The notes under the pieces: generated by a model
Database searches by the model: none
Seen by the model: the letters and a program-made list of their open reading frames with translations, nothing else
Told to the model about the DNA's origin: nothing
Translations under genes and position numbers: made by a program
Shown here: piece by piece, positions 1 through 7,276 of the stretch
Layout of the letters: every line of letters begins with the position of its first letter
Numbering within the stretch: position 1 is the first letter of the stretch
Source: DASULK01 sp036381835
GTDB taxonomy: Bacteria > Actinomycetota > Actinomycetes > Mycobacteriales > Micromonosporaceae
NCBI GenBank assembly: GCA_036381835.1
Contig: DASVCA010000160.1
Coordinates: 1 to 51,526 of the forward strand
Length of the DNA: 51,526 nucleotides
Reading direction: 5' to 3'

Positions 1-186
1 GACCCGGCCGCGCGGCAGACCACCCACGCCCAGCGCCACGTCCAGCGCGATGGAGCCGGTCGGGATGACGGCGGTCTGGATGGCCGGCCGCTCCCCCAGT
101 CGCATCACCGAGCCCTTACCGAACTGCTTGTCGATCTGCGCGAGAGCGAGGCTGAGGGCCTTCTCCCGATCGGGGCCTGCCGCCAT
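1..186 (-). CDS. recA: Recombinase RecA, N-terminal part (runs off the left edge)
   Basis: RecA forms ATP-dependent filaments on single-stranded DNA for strand exchange and drives LexA self-cleavage in the SOS response. The 62 visible residues start MAAGPDREKAL and contain the canonical N-terminal block KQFGKGSVMRLGE, followed by IPTGSIALDVALGVGGLPRGR, which leads up to the Walker A loop just outside the window. The ATG at 186-184 is the natural start and is preceded by a GGAG-type ribosome site. The small DUF3046 gene lies upstream on the same strand, an order common in actinobacteria. Identity is very secure; only the 5' end is present. Confidence 0.97.
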   Translation of the reverse strand, partial: MAAGPDREKALSLALAQIDKQFGKGSVMRLGERPAIQTAVIPTGSIALDVALGVGGLPRGRV

Positions 187-249
187 TGGTGCCACTCCTA
201 CATTCGCCGACTTGGTGGGCGTCTTCGCCGAGCTTCGCGTCACGCGGAC

Positions 250-341
250 ACGCTAGGCGCTGGGTCCGACAGACAACAGCCCCGGGCCGCGGCCTGTGGA
301 CGAGCACCCGTCATGTGGACAATAGCCGAACAGGTGTACGA
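250..341 (-). promoter_or_regulatory. recA upstream region with LexA-like box and candidate promoter
   Basis: The 177-base gap between DUF3046 and recA holds a sequence at 326-341, CCGAACAGGTGTACGA. It matches the actinobacterial LexA box TCGAAC-N4-GTTCGA at all but two half-site positions. Nearer the gene, reading leftwards, TTGTCT (276-271) and TAGCGT (255-250) are separated by 15 bases. They resemble -35 and -10 elements, and TTGTC also recalls the damage-inducible but LexA-independent recA promoter described in mycobacteria, though the spacing differs. Both assignments are inspection only. Confidence 0.45.
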
Positions 342-363
342 GGCGATGCGACACGCCCCGAGG

Positions 364-564
364 TCAGCGCAACTGTGGCGGCACCCGGTCGGGGTAAGCG
401 GCGCAGACGGCGCGCCACACCACGGCCGGCGCCTCCCCCGCGGTGAGCGCCTGTTCGATCGTCCGGCCGTCGAGCTGGGACAACACCTGGTCGGAGGCGA
501 CGCTGTGCGCGTACACCGAGCCGAATACCTGCTCCAGCCGTGCCCAGAACTCCGTCAACCGCAT
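364..564 (-). CDS. DUF3046 family protein
   Basis: This 66-residue protein starts MRLTEFWARLEQVFG and ends in a conserved YPDRVPPQL tail, the pattern of the actinobacterial DUF3046 family, whose function is unknown. It sits between an MFS transporter gene (two bases from its stop) and recA. Family members are very often found next to recA/recX. The reading frame stays open further upstream, but the ATG at 564-562 fits the family length of about 60-70 residues. It is small, probably soluble and has no catalytic motif that I recognise. Confidence 0.88.
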   Translation of the reverse strand: MRLTEFWARLEQVFGSVYAHSVASDQVLSQLDGRTIEQALTAGEAPAVVWRAVCAAYPDRVPPQLR

Positions 565-566
565 CG

Positions 567-1844
567 TCACGCCTCCCTCGACCCCGGCCACAGCGCCAAC
601 ACGATCAGCGGCACCGTGGCGAGCGCCGCGAGCAGGTTGAGCACCGGGTAGTCGAACCACCCGACGATGAGCCCGCTGAACGCGCCGGCCGATGCGCCGG
701 CCAGGCCCATCAGCAGGTCGGACAAACCCTGTGCGGCGGGTCGCACCTCGGCCGGCACCGATTCCGACAATAGTGTCGAGCCGGACACCATGGTGCACGA
801 CCAGCCGAGGCCGAGCAGCACCAGTCCCACCGACAGTCGGACCGGATGGTGCCCGGCGGTACCGGCGACCGCGCAGGCGGCGACCAGGAGCGCCGCGCCG
901 ATCAACACGACCGCCCGCCGGCCGAGCCGGTCGGCCAGCCACCCGACCACCGGCGACAGCGCGTACATGCCGGCGATGTGCAGGCTGATCACGATCCCGA
1001 CCAGACGCAGCACATCGGGCCCACCGTGCGGCCCGCCGATGTGCACCGGGGTCATGGTCATGACCCCGACCATGACCAAGTGGCCGACGGCGACCGCGGT
1101 GACCCCGAGCCGGGCGGCCGAGCGGCGGACGACGATCGCCATCGCGCCGCGCATCCCACCGGTCTTGGTCGTCGGGGCAGGCTCGGCGACGGTCGTGGCG
1201 AGCCGGCGGGCGGTGAGCAGCGGATCGGGACGGAGGAGACCGAACAGCAGTGCGGCGGCGAGCGCGAACGCGACCGCGCTGAACAGGAACGGTCCGGTCA
1301 ACGGCGGCAGGCCGAGGCCGTCAACGACGCGGTCGGCGTACGGCGCGAGATTGGGTGCGGCGACGGCGCCGATCGTGGTCGCCCAGACGACGATGGACAA
1401 CTGCCGGCCTCGATGGGCCGGTTCGGCGAGGTCGACCGCGGTGTAGCGGGCCTGGAGGCCGGCGGCGCTGCCGCCGCCGAACAGCAGCATGCCGAGCAGG
1501 AGCAGGGACACGCGGTCGGTGACGGCGGCGACGACGACCAGACCGCCGCCGAGTGCCCCGGCCAGGTAGGCGACGACCAGACCGAGCCGTCGGCCGCGCC
1601 GTTGCATGATCCGGGTCACCGGTACGGCGAGGATGGCCGCCCCGACCACCGCAGCGCTCTGGGCGAGACCGGACACGCCCACCCCGCCGATCCGGGCGGC
1701 CAGCAGGGCGCCGACGACGATGCCGATGGCGACACCGAGCCCGCCGATGACCTGGGTGCTGAACAACAGCCACAGGGTCCGACGTTGAATCCGACCGACG
1801 TCGATCCGCTCCGGTGACGTCGCCGCCGCCAACTCCGTGACCAT
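567..1844 (-). CDS. Major facilitator superfamily transporter
   Basis: This 425-residue protein has about 12 hydrophobic segments separated near the middle by a basic loop (RPDPLLTARRLATTV, about residues 200-215). That is the 6+6 layout of the major facilitator superfamily. A variant of the family's motif A, GWLADRLGRRAVVL, lies near residue 300. It resembles drug/metabolite exporters; the substrate cannot be read from sequence. The ATG at 1844-1842 follows a GAGGAG ribosome site. A TAGGGT at 1880-1875 could be its -10 box. DUF3046 follows after two bases, so the two genes and possibly recA may be partly co-transcribed. Confidence 0.88.
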   Translation of the reverse strand: MVTELAAATSPERIDVGRIQRRTLWLLFSTQVIGGLGVAIGIVVGALLAARIGGVGVSGLAQSAAVVGAAILAVPVTRIMQRRGRRLGLVVAYLAGALGGGLVVVAAVTDRVSLLLLGMLLFGGGSAAGLQARYTAVDLAEPAHRGRQLSIVVWATTIGAVAAPNLAPYADRVVDGLGLPPLTGPFLFSAVAFALAAALLFGLLRPDPLLTARRLATTVAEPAPTTKTGGMRGAMAIVVRRSAARLGVTAVAVGHLVMVGVMTMTPVHIGGPHGGPDVLRLVGIVISLHIAGMYALSPVVGWLADRLGRRAVVLIGAALLVAACAVAGTAGHHPVRLSVGLVLLGLGWSCTMVSGSTLLSESVPAEVRPAAQGLSDLLMGLAGASAGAFSGLIVGWFDYPVLNLLAALATVPLIVLALWPGSREA

Positions 1845-1942
1845 GGCCGCTCCTCGGTAAGGGGTGACAGGGGCACCCTATCCTTGCCGATCGGGTCGGA
1901 GTCCAGCGCACGGACCCGCGGGTGGTGTGGTTCGCGCCGCCG

Positions 1943-2644
1943 TCAGCCCGCCAGCGCCGCCGCGGCCACTCGCAGGTCCGCGACCAGGCCCTGATAGGCG
2001 CGCTCCCGATCGTCGGCGCGCAGCACCGCGGACGGATGAATCGTGGCCAGCAGCCGTGCCCGCGGTGCGGATCCGATTCGCCCGGTGCTGTCGGCCGGCA
2101 CCTTGGTGAAGTCCTCGGGCCGTTGCGCCGACTCGGGCCAGGGCAGCAGCACCCCGCGATCGCGGGTGACCCGGAACGAGGGGCCGAGCAGCGCCTTGGC
2201 GGCGGTCGCGCCGAGCACCACCACGACCTCGGGGTGCAGCTGGGCGAACTCGGCGACCAACCAGGGACGGCAGGCGACGATGTGCGCCTGGTCCGGACTC
2301 TGGTGGATGCGCCGCTTGCCGCGCAGCTGGTAGCGGAAGTGCTTCACGGCGTTGGTGAGATAGATCTCGGCCGGGTCGATGCCCGCGTCGTCGACGGCGC
2401 GGCGCAGCAGGTGACCGGCGGGGCCGACGAACGGCAGACCCTTGCGATCCTCCATGTCGCCGGGCTGCTCACCGACGAAGACGACCCGCGCGTGCCGGTC
2501 GCCGCGACCGAACACGGTCTGGGTCGCGTCCCGGTAGAGGTCGCAGCCTCGACAGGCTGCGGCGGCCGCTCGCAGGGCGTCCAGATCGTCGGCCTCAGGT
2601 GGGATGAACTGCTGTGCGCCAGGTGCGGTTTCGATCCGGGTCAT
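1943..2644 (-). CDS. udgX: Uracil-DNA glycosylase superfamily protein, UdgX type
   Basis: This 233-residue enzyme is from the uracil-DNA glycosylase superfamily with an iron-sulfur cluster. Motif A reads GEQPGDMED (residues 58-66) and motif B reads HPSAVLR near residue 207. The decisive feature is the loop KRRIH at residues 110-114. In the UdgX subfamily (established in Mycobacterium smegmatis) this loop carries the histidine that attacks the sugar C1' and stays covalently bound to the abasic site; here that is His114. Cys31, Cys34 and Cys125 are likely cluster ligands, with His102 at the place of the fourth cysteine of family 4 enzymes. It is probably a suicide-type DNA repair or protection factor. 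Confidence 0.9.
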   Translation of the reverse strand: MTRIETAPGAQQFIPPEADDLDALRAAAAACRGCDLYRDATQTVFGRGDRHARVVFVGEQPGDMEDRKGLPFVGPAGHLLRRAVDDAGIDPAEIYLTNAVKHFRYQLRGKRRIHQSPDQAHIVACRPWLVAEFAQLHPEVVVVLGATAAKALLGPSFRVTRDRGVLLPWPESAQRPEDFTKVPADSTGRIGSAPRARLLATIHPSAVLRADDRERAYQGLVADLRVAAAALAG

Positions 2645-2719
2645 GGTCCGCCTTTCTACCCAACGAGTGCGACATCACGCAGCCCGTCCCGGCAGGGCCC
2701 TGGATCGTCTGCGGCCGGA

Positions 2720-4066
2720 TCAGACACCGAAGGTCACGGGCGGGCCGGGGGCGACCGCGTCGGCGACCGCGTCGGCGACGGCTTCCACCGTGTCGCCGTC
2801 GAGGGTGCTGATGGTGATCCGAATGCCGGGTGGAGCGGCCAGCCGGTAGAGCGAGCCGGGTGAGACCGCGTAGCCGGCGTCGCGCAGCGCCGCGACGGTT
2901 CGGGTCTCGTCGCGTACCGGCACCCACACGTTGATGCCGGACCGGCCGTACGCCGGGATCCTCCGCTCGCACAGCGCGGCGAGCAACGCCTCCCGACGAC
3001 GCTGGTAGGCCTCACGGGCGTGGTCGACCACGGCGGCGACCGCGGGGTCCTGCCACAACCGGACGACGAGCTGCTGCAGCAGGGTGGAGACCCACCCGGC
3101 GCCGAGCCGCATCCGCCCGGCGACGCGGGCGACGGTTGCCTCGTCACCGGCAAGGATCGCGAGCCGCAGGTCCGGGCCGTAGGGCTTGCTCACCGAGCGG
3201 ACGAACGCCCAGTTCGAGGTGGCGCCCGCCAGGGAGTTCAGCGGCACCGTGGCCAGCTCGGCGGCGTGATCGTCCTCGATGAGGAGGATGTCGTGGCCGT
3301 CGGCGAGAACCCGGCGCAGCAGGTGCCGTCGGGCTGCGGTGACGGCGGCTCCGGTGGGGTTGTGGGCGCGGGTGGTGACGATCACCGCCCGCGCGCCCGC
3401 CGCCAGCGCCCTGCCCAGTCCGTCCGGTGTCGGCCCCTCGTCGTCGACGGGCACACCGACCGGTTCGAGGCCGAGTGCGGCGATCAGGTCGAGCAGGTTG
3501 GCCCAGCCGGGGTCCTCGACCGCCACCCGGTCCCCTGGACGCAGCTGCGCGGCGAGCAGCCGCTCGATGCCGTCCAGGGCGCCGCCGGTCACGGTGAGCG
3601 CATCGGCGGGGATGCGGTCGGCGGCCAGTCGCACGCGGGCCAGGTCGGCCAACTCGGGCAGCACGCCGGCCGAGGTGTAGCCGGCCGCCGGGCCGAGGTC
3701 GGCGGCGACCGCGGCGAGCAGGGGGCCGAGCGGCGGCAGCAGCCGCCGATCCGGTTCGCCGGCCGCCAGGTCGAGGAGGCCGGCCGGTACGGGCAGCCGC
3801 AGCGCCGAGCGCCCGGCGAGCACGGGTGGGCGGTGGCGTATCCGGGTGCCGTGCCGCCCGGCCGTCTCCACCAGGCCGCGCTGGCGCAGCAGCTGGTAGG
3901 CCCGGGCCACGGTCGCCGGGCTGACGGCGAGCCGGCTGGCGAGGGCGCGTACGGCAGGCAGCGTGGATCCGGCGGGCAGGTCGCCGGAACGAACCCCGGC
4001 CTCGATGCTGGTGGCTATCTCGGCCGCTGTCCGGCCGCCGATCTGATAACGTACCGACACAATCAT
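2720..4066 (-). CDS. MocR/PdxR-type GntR regulator with aminotransferase domain
   Basis: This 448-residue fusion regulator has two parts. Residues 1-75 form a GntR winged helix (LAVSPATVARAYQLLRQRGL). The rest is a class I/II aminotransferase-like domain with the PLP-binding lysine in VRSVSKPYGPD. MocR-type proteins sense pyridoxal phosphate or amino-compound ligands and usually control a divergent gene. Here the divergent genes encode an acetyltransferase and a LeuE-like exporter, so an amino-acid or amine ligand is plausible. The ATG at 4066-4064 lies inside an inverted repeat and six bases from a TACAAT, so the message may be leaderless. The C-terminal VADAVADAVA comes from a short tandem DNA repeat. 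Confidence 0.9.
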   Translation of the reverse strand: MIVSVRYQIGGRTAAEIATSIEAGVRSGDLPAGSTLPAVRALASRLAVSPATVARAYQLLRQRGLVETAGRHGTRIRHRPPVLAGRSALRLPVPAGLLDLAAGEPDRRLLPPLGPLLAAVAADLGPAAGYTSAGVLPELADLARVRLAADRIPADALTVTGGALDGIERLLAAQLRPGDRVAVEDPGWANLLDLIAALGLEPVGVPVDDEGPTPDGLGRALAAGARAVIVTTRAHNPTGAAVTAARRHLLRRVLADGHDILLIEDDHAAELATVPLNSLAGATSNWAFVRSVSKPYGPDLRLAILAGDEATVARVAGRMRLGAGWVSTLLQQLVVRLWQDPAVAAVVDHAREAYQRRREALLAALCERRIPAYGRSGINVWVPVRDETRTVAALRDAGYAVSPGSLYRLAAPPGIRITISTLDGDTVEAVADAVADAVAPGPPVTFGV

Positions 4067-4083
4067 AGGATTGTACTAGTACA
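4059..4083. promoter_or_regulatory. Operator-like palindromes and promoter between the MocR gene and the GNAT gene
   Basis: Two perfect inverted repeats overlap in the 33-base divergent gap. ACAATC-ATAG-GATTGT lies at 4059-4074 and the 12-base palindrome TGTACTAGTACA at 4072-4083. On the minus strand TACAAT (4075-4070) lies six bases before the MocR-gene ATG, the spacing of a leaderless promoter. The repeats cover that -10 box and the start codon, so binding there could repress the regulator's own gene and control the divergent pair. No binding data; inferred from symmetry and position. Confidence 0.55.
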
Positions 4084-4099
4084 TAGATCGGAAGGTCCG

Positions 4100-4747
4100 A
4101 TGCACCAGCAGACGAAACGGAGTCCGGCATCCCCCAGCCGGGCCAGCTGGCTCACGCCCGCCGGCATGCACGGCACGCACGTCGTCCTGGAACCGCTCGG
4201 GCGCGCTCATGCGGCACAGCTGTTCACGGCGACCGCCGACCCGCAGGTGTGGCAGCACCTGACCCGCCCGCAGCCCCGCGACGAGGACGACATGCGGGCG
4301 CTCATCGACGCCGCTTTGGTCGCCCACCGTCGAGGCGAACGGGTCCCCTGGGCGCAGCGCTGCGCGCGCAGCGGCGAGGTCGTCGGCACCACCTCGTACT
4401 ACGACATCGACGAGAAGCGGCGGACGGTGGCGATCGGGCACACCGTGCTCGGGCGGCCGTGGTGGCGCACCGGGGTGAACACGGAGGCCAAGCTGCTGCT
4501 GTTGGCCCGGGCGTTCGAGGAGCTCGGGGCGGTCCGAGTGGTCTGGCACACCGATGTCCGCAACGAGCGCTCGCAGCGGGCGATCGAACGGCTCGGGGCA
4601 CGCCGCGAAGGGGTGCTGCGGATGCACCGGACACGCGCGGACGGATCGTGGGGCGACACCGTACAGTATTCGATGATCATCGACGAGTGGCCAACCGCAC
4701 AGGCCAGACTGAGGGAAATGCTTTGCCGGCCGCGTCCGGCCGCCTGA
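4100..4747 (+). CDS. GNAT family N-acetyltransferase (RimJ/RimL-like)
   Basis: This 215-residue acyltransferase is of the RimJ/RimL/Acetyltransf_3 class. It uses acetyl-CoA to acetylate an amino group. The opening THVVLEPLGRAHAAQLF, the central strand TVAIGHTVLGRPWWRTGVNTE (acetyl-CoA pyrophosphate-loop region, about residues 116-136) and the C-terminal HTDVRNERSQRAIERLG (NE.S..AIE.LG signature) are characteristic. The frame is open far upstream, but the ATG at 4100 has a GGAAGG ribosome site eight bases before it and matches the family start. The stop (4745-4747) contributes to the ribosome site of the LeuE gene that follows, so the two are probably translationally coupled. Substrate unknown. 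Confidence 0.87.
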   Translation: MHQQTKRSPASPSRASWLTPAGMHGTHVVLEPLGRAHAAQLFTATADPQVWQHLTRPQPRDEDDMRALIDAALVAHRRGERVPWAQRCARSGEVVGTTSYYDIDEKRRTVAIGHTVLGRPWWRTGVNTEAKLLLLARAFEELGAVRVVWHTDVRNERSQRAIERLGARREGVLRMHRTRADGSWGDTVQYSMIIDEWPTAQARLREMLCRPRPAA

Positions 4748-4758
4748 GGATTGCGCCC

Positions 4759-5412
4759 GTGCTGGGCATCACCGACCTGTGGACTTTCCTGCTGGGTACC
4801 GTCGCAATCGTCCTGCTACCCGGGCCGAACTCGCTGTTCGTCCTCTCCACCGCGGCGCAGCGCGGGGTACGCGCCGGTTACCTGGCCGCCAGTGGGGTTT
4901 TCCTCGGCGACGCGGTGCTGATGGCGCTCTCCGCCGCGGGCGTCGCCTCGCTGCTGAAGGCCTATCCGCCGCTGTTCCTGGTGATCAAGTACGCCGGTGC
5001 CGCCTACCTCGGCTACCTGGGGTTGAACATGCTGCGCCGCGCGTGGCGACGCTGGCGCAGCCGCGACGAGGCGCGACCGCGGCTCATCGACACGGCCGAA
5101 CCGGCGCAGCTGCGCGACCCGTTCCGCCGCGCCGCTCTGATCAGCCTGCTGAACCCGAAGGCGATCCTGTTCTTCGTCTCGTTCTTCATCCAGTTCGTTG
5201 ACCCGGCCTACCCGCATCCGGTCGTCTCGTTCCTCGTACTCGGTGCGATCGTGCAGGTCACCAGCGCGCTCTACCTGAGCATGCTGATCTTCACCGGCAC
5301 GTTCTTGGCGGCGCAGCTGCGGACCCGTCGTCGCCTCGCCGCCGGGCTGACCACCGGGGTGGGCGCGCTGTTCCTCGGCTTCGGCCTCAAGTTGGCCACC
5401 GCGAGCGTCTAA
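4759..5412 (+). CDS. leuE: LysE/RhtB family amino-acid exporter, LeuE-like
   Basis: This 217-residue membrane protein has six hydrophobic segments. The family signature LLPGPNSLFVLSTAAQ is near residue 20, followed by GVFLGDAVLMALSAAG and later LLNPKAILFFVSFF. The run YLAASGVFLGDAVLM and the YLGYLGLNML block are closest in my recollection to the leucine exporter LeuE. GTG at 4759 is chosen because GAGGA at 4746-4750 gives eight-base spacing and the family signature begins soon after. It follows the acetyltransferase by 11 bases under the divergent MocR-type regulator, suggesting a regulated amino-acid or amine export and acetylation unit. Confidence 0.85.
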   Translation: MLGITDLWTFLLGTVAIVLLPGPNSLFVLSTAAQRGVRAGYLAASGVFLGDAVLMALSAAGVASLLKAYPPLFLVIKYAGAAYLGYLGLNMLRRAWRRWRSRDEARPRLIDTAEPAQLRDPFRRAALISLLNPKAILFFVSFFIQFVDPAYPHPVVSFLVLGAIVQVTSALYLSMLIFTGTFLAAQLRTRRRLAAGLTTGVGALFLGFGLKLATASV

Positions 5413-5418
5413 CGCCGC

Positions 5419-6189
5419 TCACGGGTGCGTCACGTGCCATCGCACGGCGGCGTGGACCCAGCCTCGGACCACACGCGGCCAGTCCGTGCCCGCCGCGGCA
5501 TCGTGACGCACCCGGAACCGCGCGACGCTGGGCCGTTCCCGGGTGACCAGGCCGGTCCAGCGGTCCAGGCCGATGATCACGTCCATGCCCGCGCGATCCG
5601 CCAGGAAGATCACTTCCAGTTCGGTGACCTGACCGGCGTACTCCGCCGCGGGCCAGAGCCCGAACTCCTGGTAGAGCGGCAACGTCTGCCGGACCCGGGG
5701 GATCCGGCCGCGGCGCAGCACCACGTGCCGGAAACCGAATCCGGTGCCGGCGAAGGCGTCCAGGATCCGTTCCTGGACGGGGAGCGGATACACGTACGCG
5801 GGCAGGGCGTAGCTCGTGCTGACCGCGTCGGTGACGACGAAATCGGTCCGCACCGAAACTCCCGTCCCGGGTAGCGGCTGCGCGGACAGCAACCGACCGG
5901 GTAGGTGGGTGATCGGGGCCTGCCACGGCACCGGTACAGCGAACGGCACCGCGCGGCCGGGTCCGGCCGGCACGGCGAACGGCCCGGCCACCGCGACCCG
6001 GTAGAAGTCGATCGGATGGCCCCGATCCACCTCGGTGACCAGGCTCGCCACCCCCCGGTCGACGGTCACGTCCCCGCCCGCGACGCCCACCACCTGGCCG
6101 CGCAGCCGCCCGCCCGGGCGAACGCTGGGGTTGTCCAGAAGGGCGGTGACAGCGGGATCGCCGTCACGGAACACGCCGCCGACACGCAC
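5419..6189 (-). CDS. Spo0M (sporulation-control protein) family
   Basis: This 256-residue protein has the arrestin-like beta-sandwich pattern of the Spo0M family. It has an N-terminal block with VRPGGRLRGQVVGVAGGDVTVDRG, a central PFAVPVPWQAPITHL, and a second sandwich ending LEVIFLADRAGMDVIIGLDR. Spo0M of Bacillus affects sporulation; actinobacterial members are less understood. It lacks a signal peptide or membrane segment, so it is probably cytosolic. Its stop is six bases from that of the convergent LeuE gene. It may be read from the same message as the upstream CNNM/CBS genes (11 bases apart). Confidence 0.85.
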   Translation of the reverse strand: MRVGGVFRDGDPAVTALLDNPSVRPGGRLRGQVVGVAGGDVTVDRGVASLVTEVDRGHPIDFYRVAVAGPFAVPAGPGRAVPFAVPVPWQAPITHLPGRLLSAQPLPGTGVSVRTDFVVTDAVSTSYALPAYVYPLPVQERILDAFAGTGFGFRHVVLRRGRIPRVRQTLPLYQEFGLWPAAEYAGQVTELEVIFLADRAGMDVIIGLDRWTGLVTRERPSVARFRVRHDAAAGTDWPRVVRGWVHAAVRWHVTHP

Positions 6190-6199
6190 CTACCCCTCC

Positions 6200-7276
6200 T
6201 CAGCGCCGTGCCCGACGCAGCGCTTCCGCCATCCGCGGCACCGGATCGGTCTCGTCGTCGAACTCGCCGATGACCTCCTCCAGCAGATCCTCCAACGCGA
6301 CGAAGCCGACCGGCGGCCGCCCGGGCGCCTCCACCACGAACGCCAACTGGACCCGCTCGGCCTGCATCGCGGCGACCGCCTCGATCACCGGTGCGGTCGC
6401 CGACAGCGTCGACGGGGTGGACATCAGTTCCACGGCGGTCAGCGGACTGCCGCCGGTCGTGGCTCGCACCACGTCCCGCACGTGGACCACACCGATCACC
6501 TGGCCGCCGGCGTCGAGCACGGCCAGTCGGGATCGGCCGCTCTCCCGGCACACCTCCTCGACCCGCTGGACCGGATCGTCGGCGCGCACCGCGACGATCC
6601 GGCTGATCGGCTGCATCACGTGGGCCACCCGCGTGCCCTGCAGCTCGAGCATGCTGGTGAGCATCTCGTGCTGGTCTGCGGAGAGCAGGCCGTGCTGATG
6701 GGACTGCTCCAGCAGGATCCGCAGCTCCTCGGGCCCGTGCGCCTGCGCGAGCTGCTCCTGCGGGCGGACCCGCACCAGCCGCAGCGTGACGTTGGCCAGT
6801 TCGTTGAGTCCGTGCAGGGCCGGCCGGAACGCCCAGGCGAAGGCCCGGAACGGCAGCGCGAGCAGCACCGCCGAGCGCTCCGGCGCGGTGATCGCCCACG
6901 ATTTCGGCGCCATCTCGCCGACCACCAGATGCAGCAGGGTCACCAGCGCCAGGGCGAACACCAGCGCGATGGCGTGGCTGGCTCCGGTAGGCAACCCGAT
7001 CTCCTCGAGCAGCGGGGTGACCAGCCGCTCGATCGCGGGTTCGGCGAGCGCGCCGAGCCCGAGGGTGCAGATGGTGATGCCGAGTTGGGCGCCGGCCAGC
7101 ATGAGGGTGAGTTCCCGACTGCCCGCCAGCGCCGCCCGGGCGGCCCGGCTGCCGGCCGCCGCCGCCTGCTCCAGCCGATAACGTTTGCTGGCGAGCAGTG
7201 CGAACTCGGCGGCGACGAAGAACGCGTTGAGCGCGAGCAGCACCGCCGAGACGAGCAGGGCCCAGCCGGTGCTCAT
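6200..7276 (-). CDS. CNNM/CBS-domain membrane protein (second of the pair)
   Basis: This 358-residue protein has an N-terminal DUF21/CNNM membrane domain: about four segments in residues 1-190, including NAFFVAAEFALLASKR and the conserved GAQLGITICTLGLGALAEPA. Two CBS domains follow (about 200-320), containing GRSRLAVLDAGGQVIGVVHVRD. Relatives are implicated in magnesium and cobalt efflux or homeostasis (CorC/HlyC group, human CNNM). It lacks most of the C-terminal CorC/HlyC domain found in its upstream neighbour, ending soon after LEEVIGEFDDETDP. Its ATG overlaps the neighbour's stop by four bases (ATGA), showing coupled translation and probably joint function. Confidence 0.9.
   Translation of the reverse strand: MSTGWALLVSAVLLALNAFFVAAEFALLASKRYRLEQAAAAGSRAARAALAGSRELTLMLAGAQLGITICTLGLGALAEPAIERLVTPLLEEIGLPTGASHAIALVFALALVTLLHLVVGEMAPKSWAITAPERSAVLLALPFRAFAWAFRPALHGLNELANVTLRLVRVRPQEQLAQAHGPEELRILLEQSHQHGLLSADQHEMLTSMLELQGTRVAHVMQPISRIVAVRADDPVQRVEEVCRESGRSRLAVLDAGGQVIGVVHVRDVVRATTGGSPLTAVELMSTPSTLSATAPVIEAVAAMQAERVQLAFVVEAPGRPPVGFVALEDLLEEVIGEFDDETDPVPRMAEALRRARR

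Noticed and set aside
2753..2783. Short tandem GC-rich repeat near the end of the MocR-type gene
   Set aside because: It simply encodes the VADAVADAVA helix inside a real gene and is too short to be a separate element.
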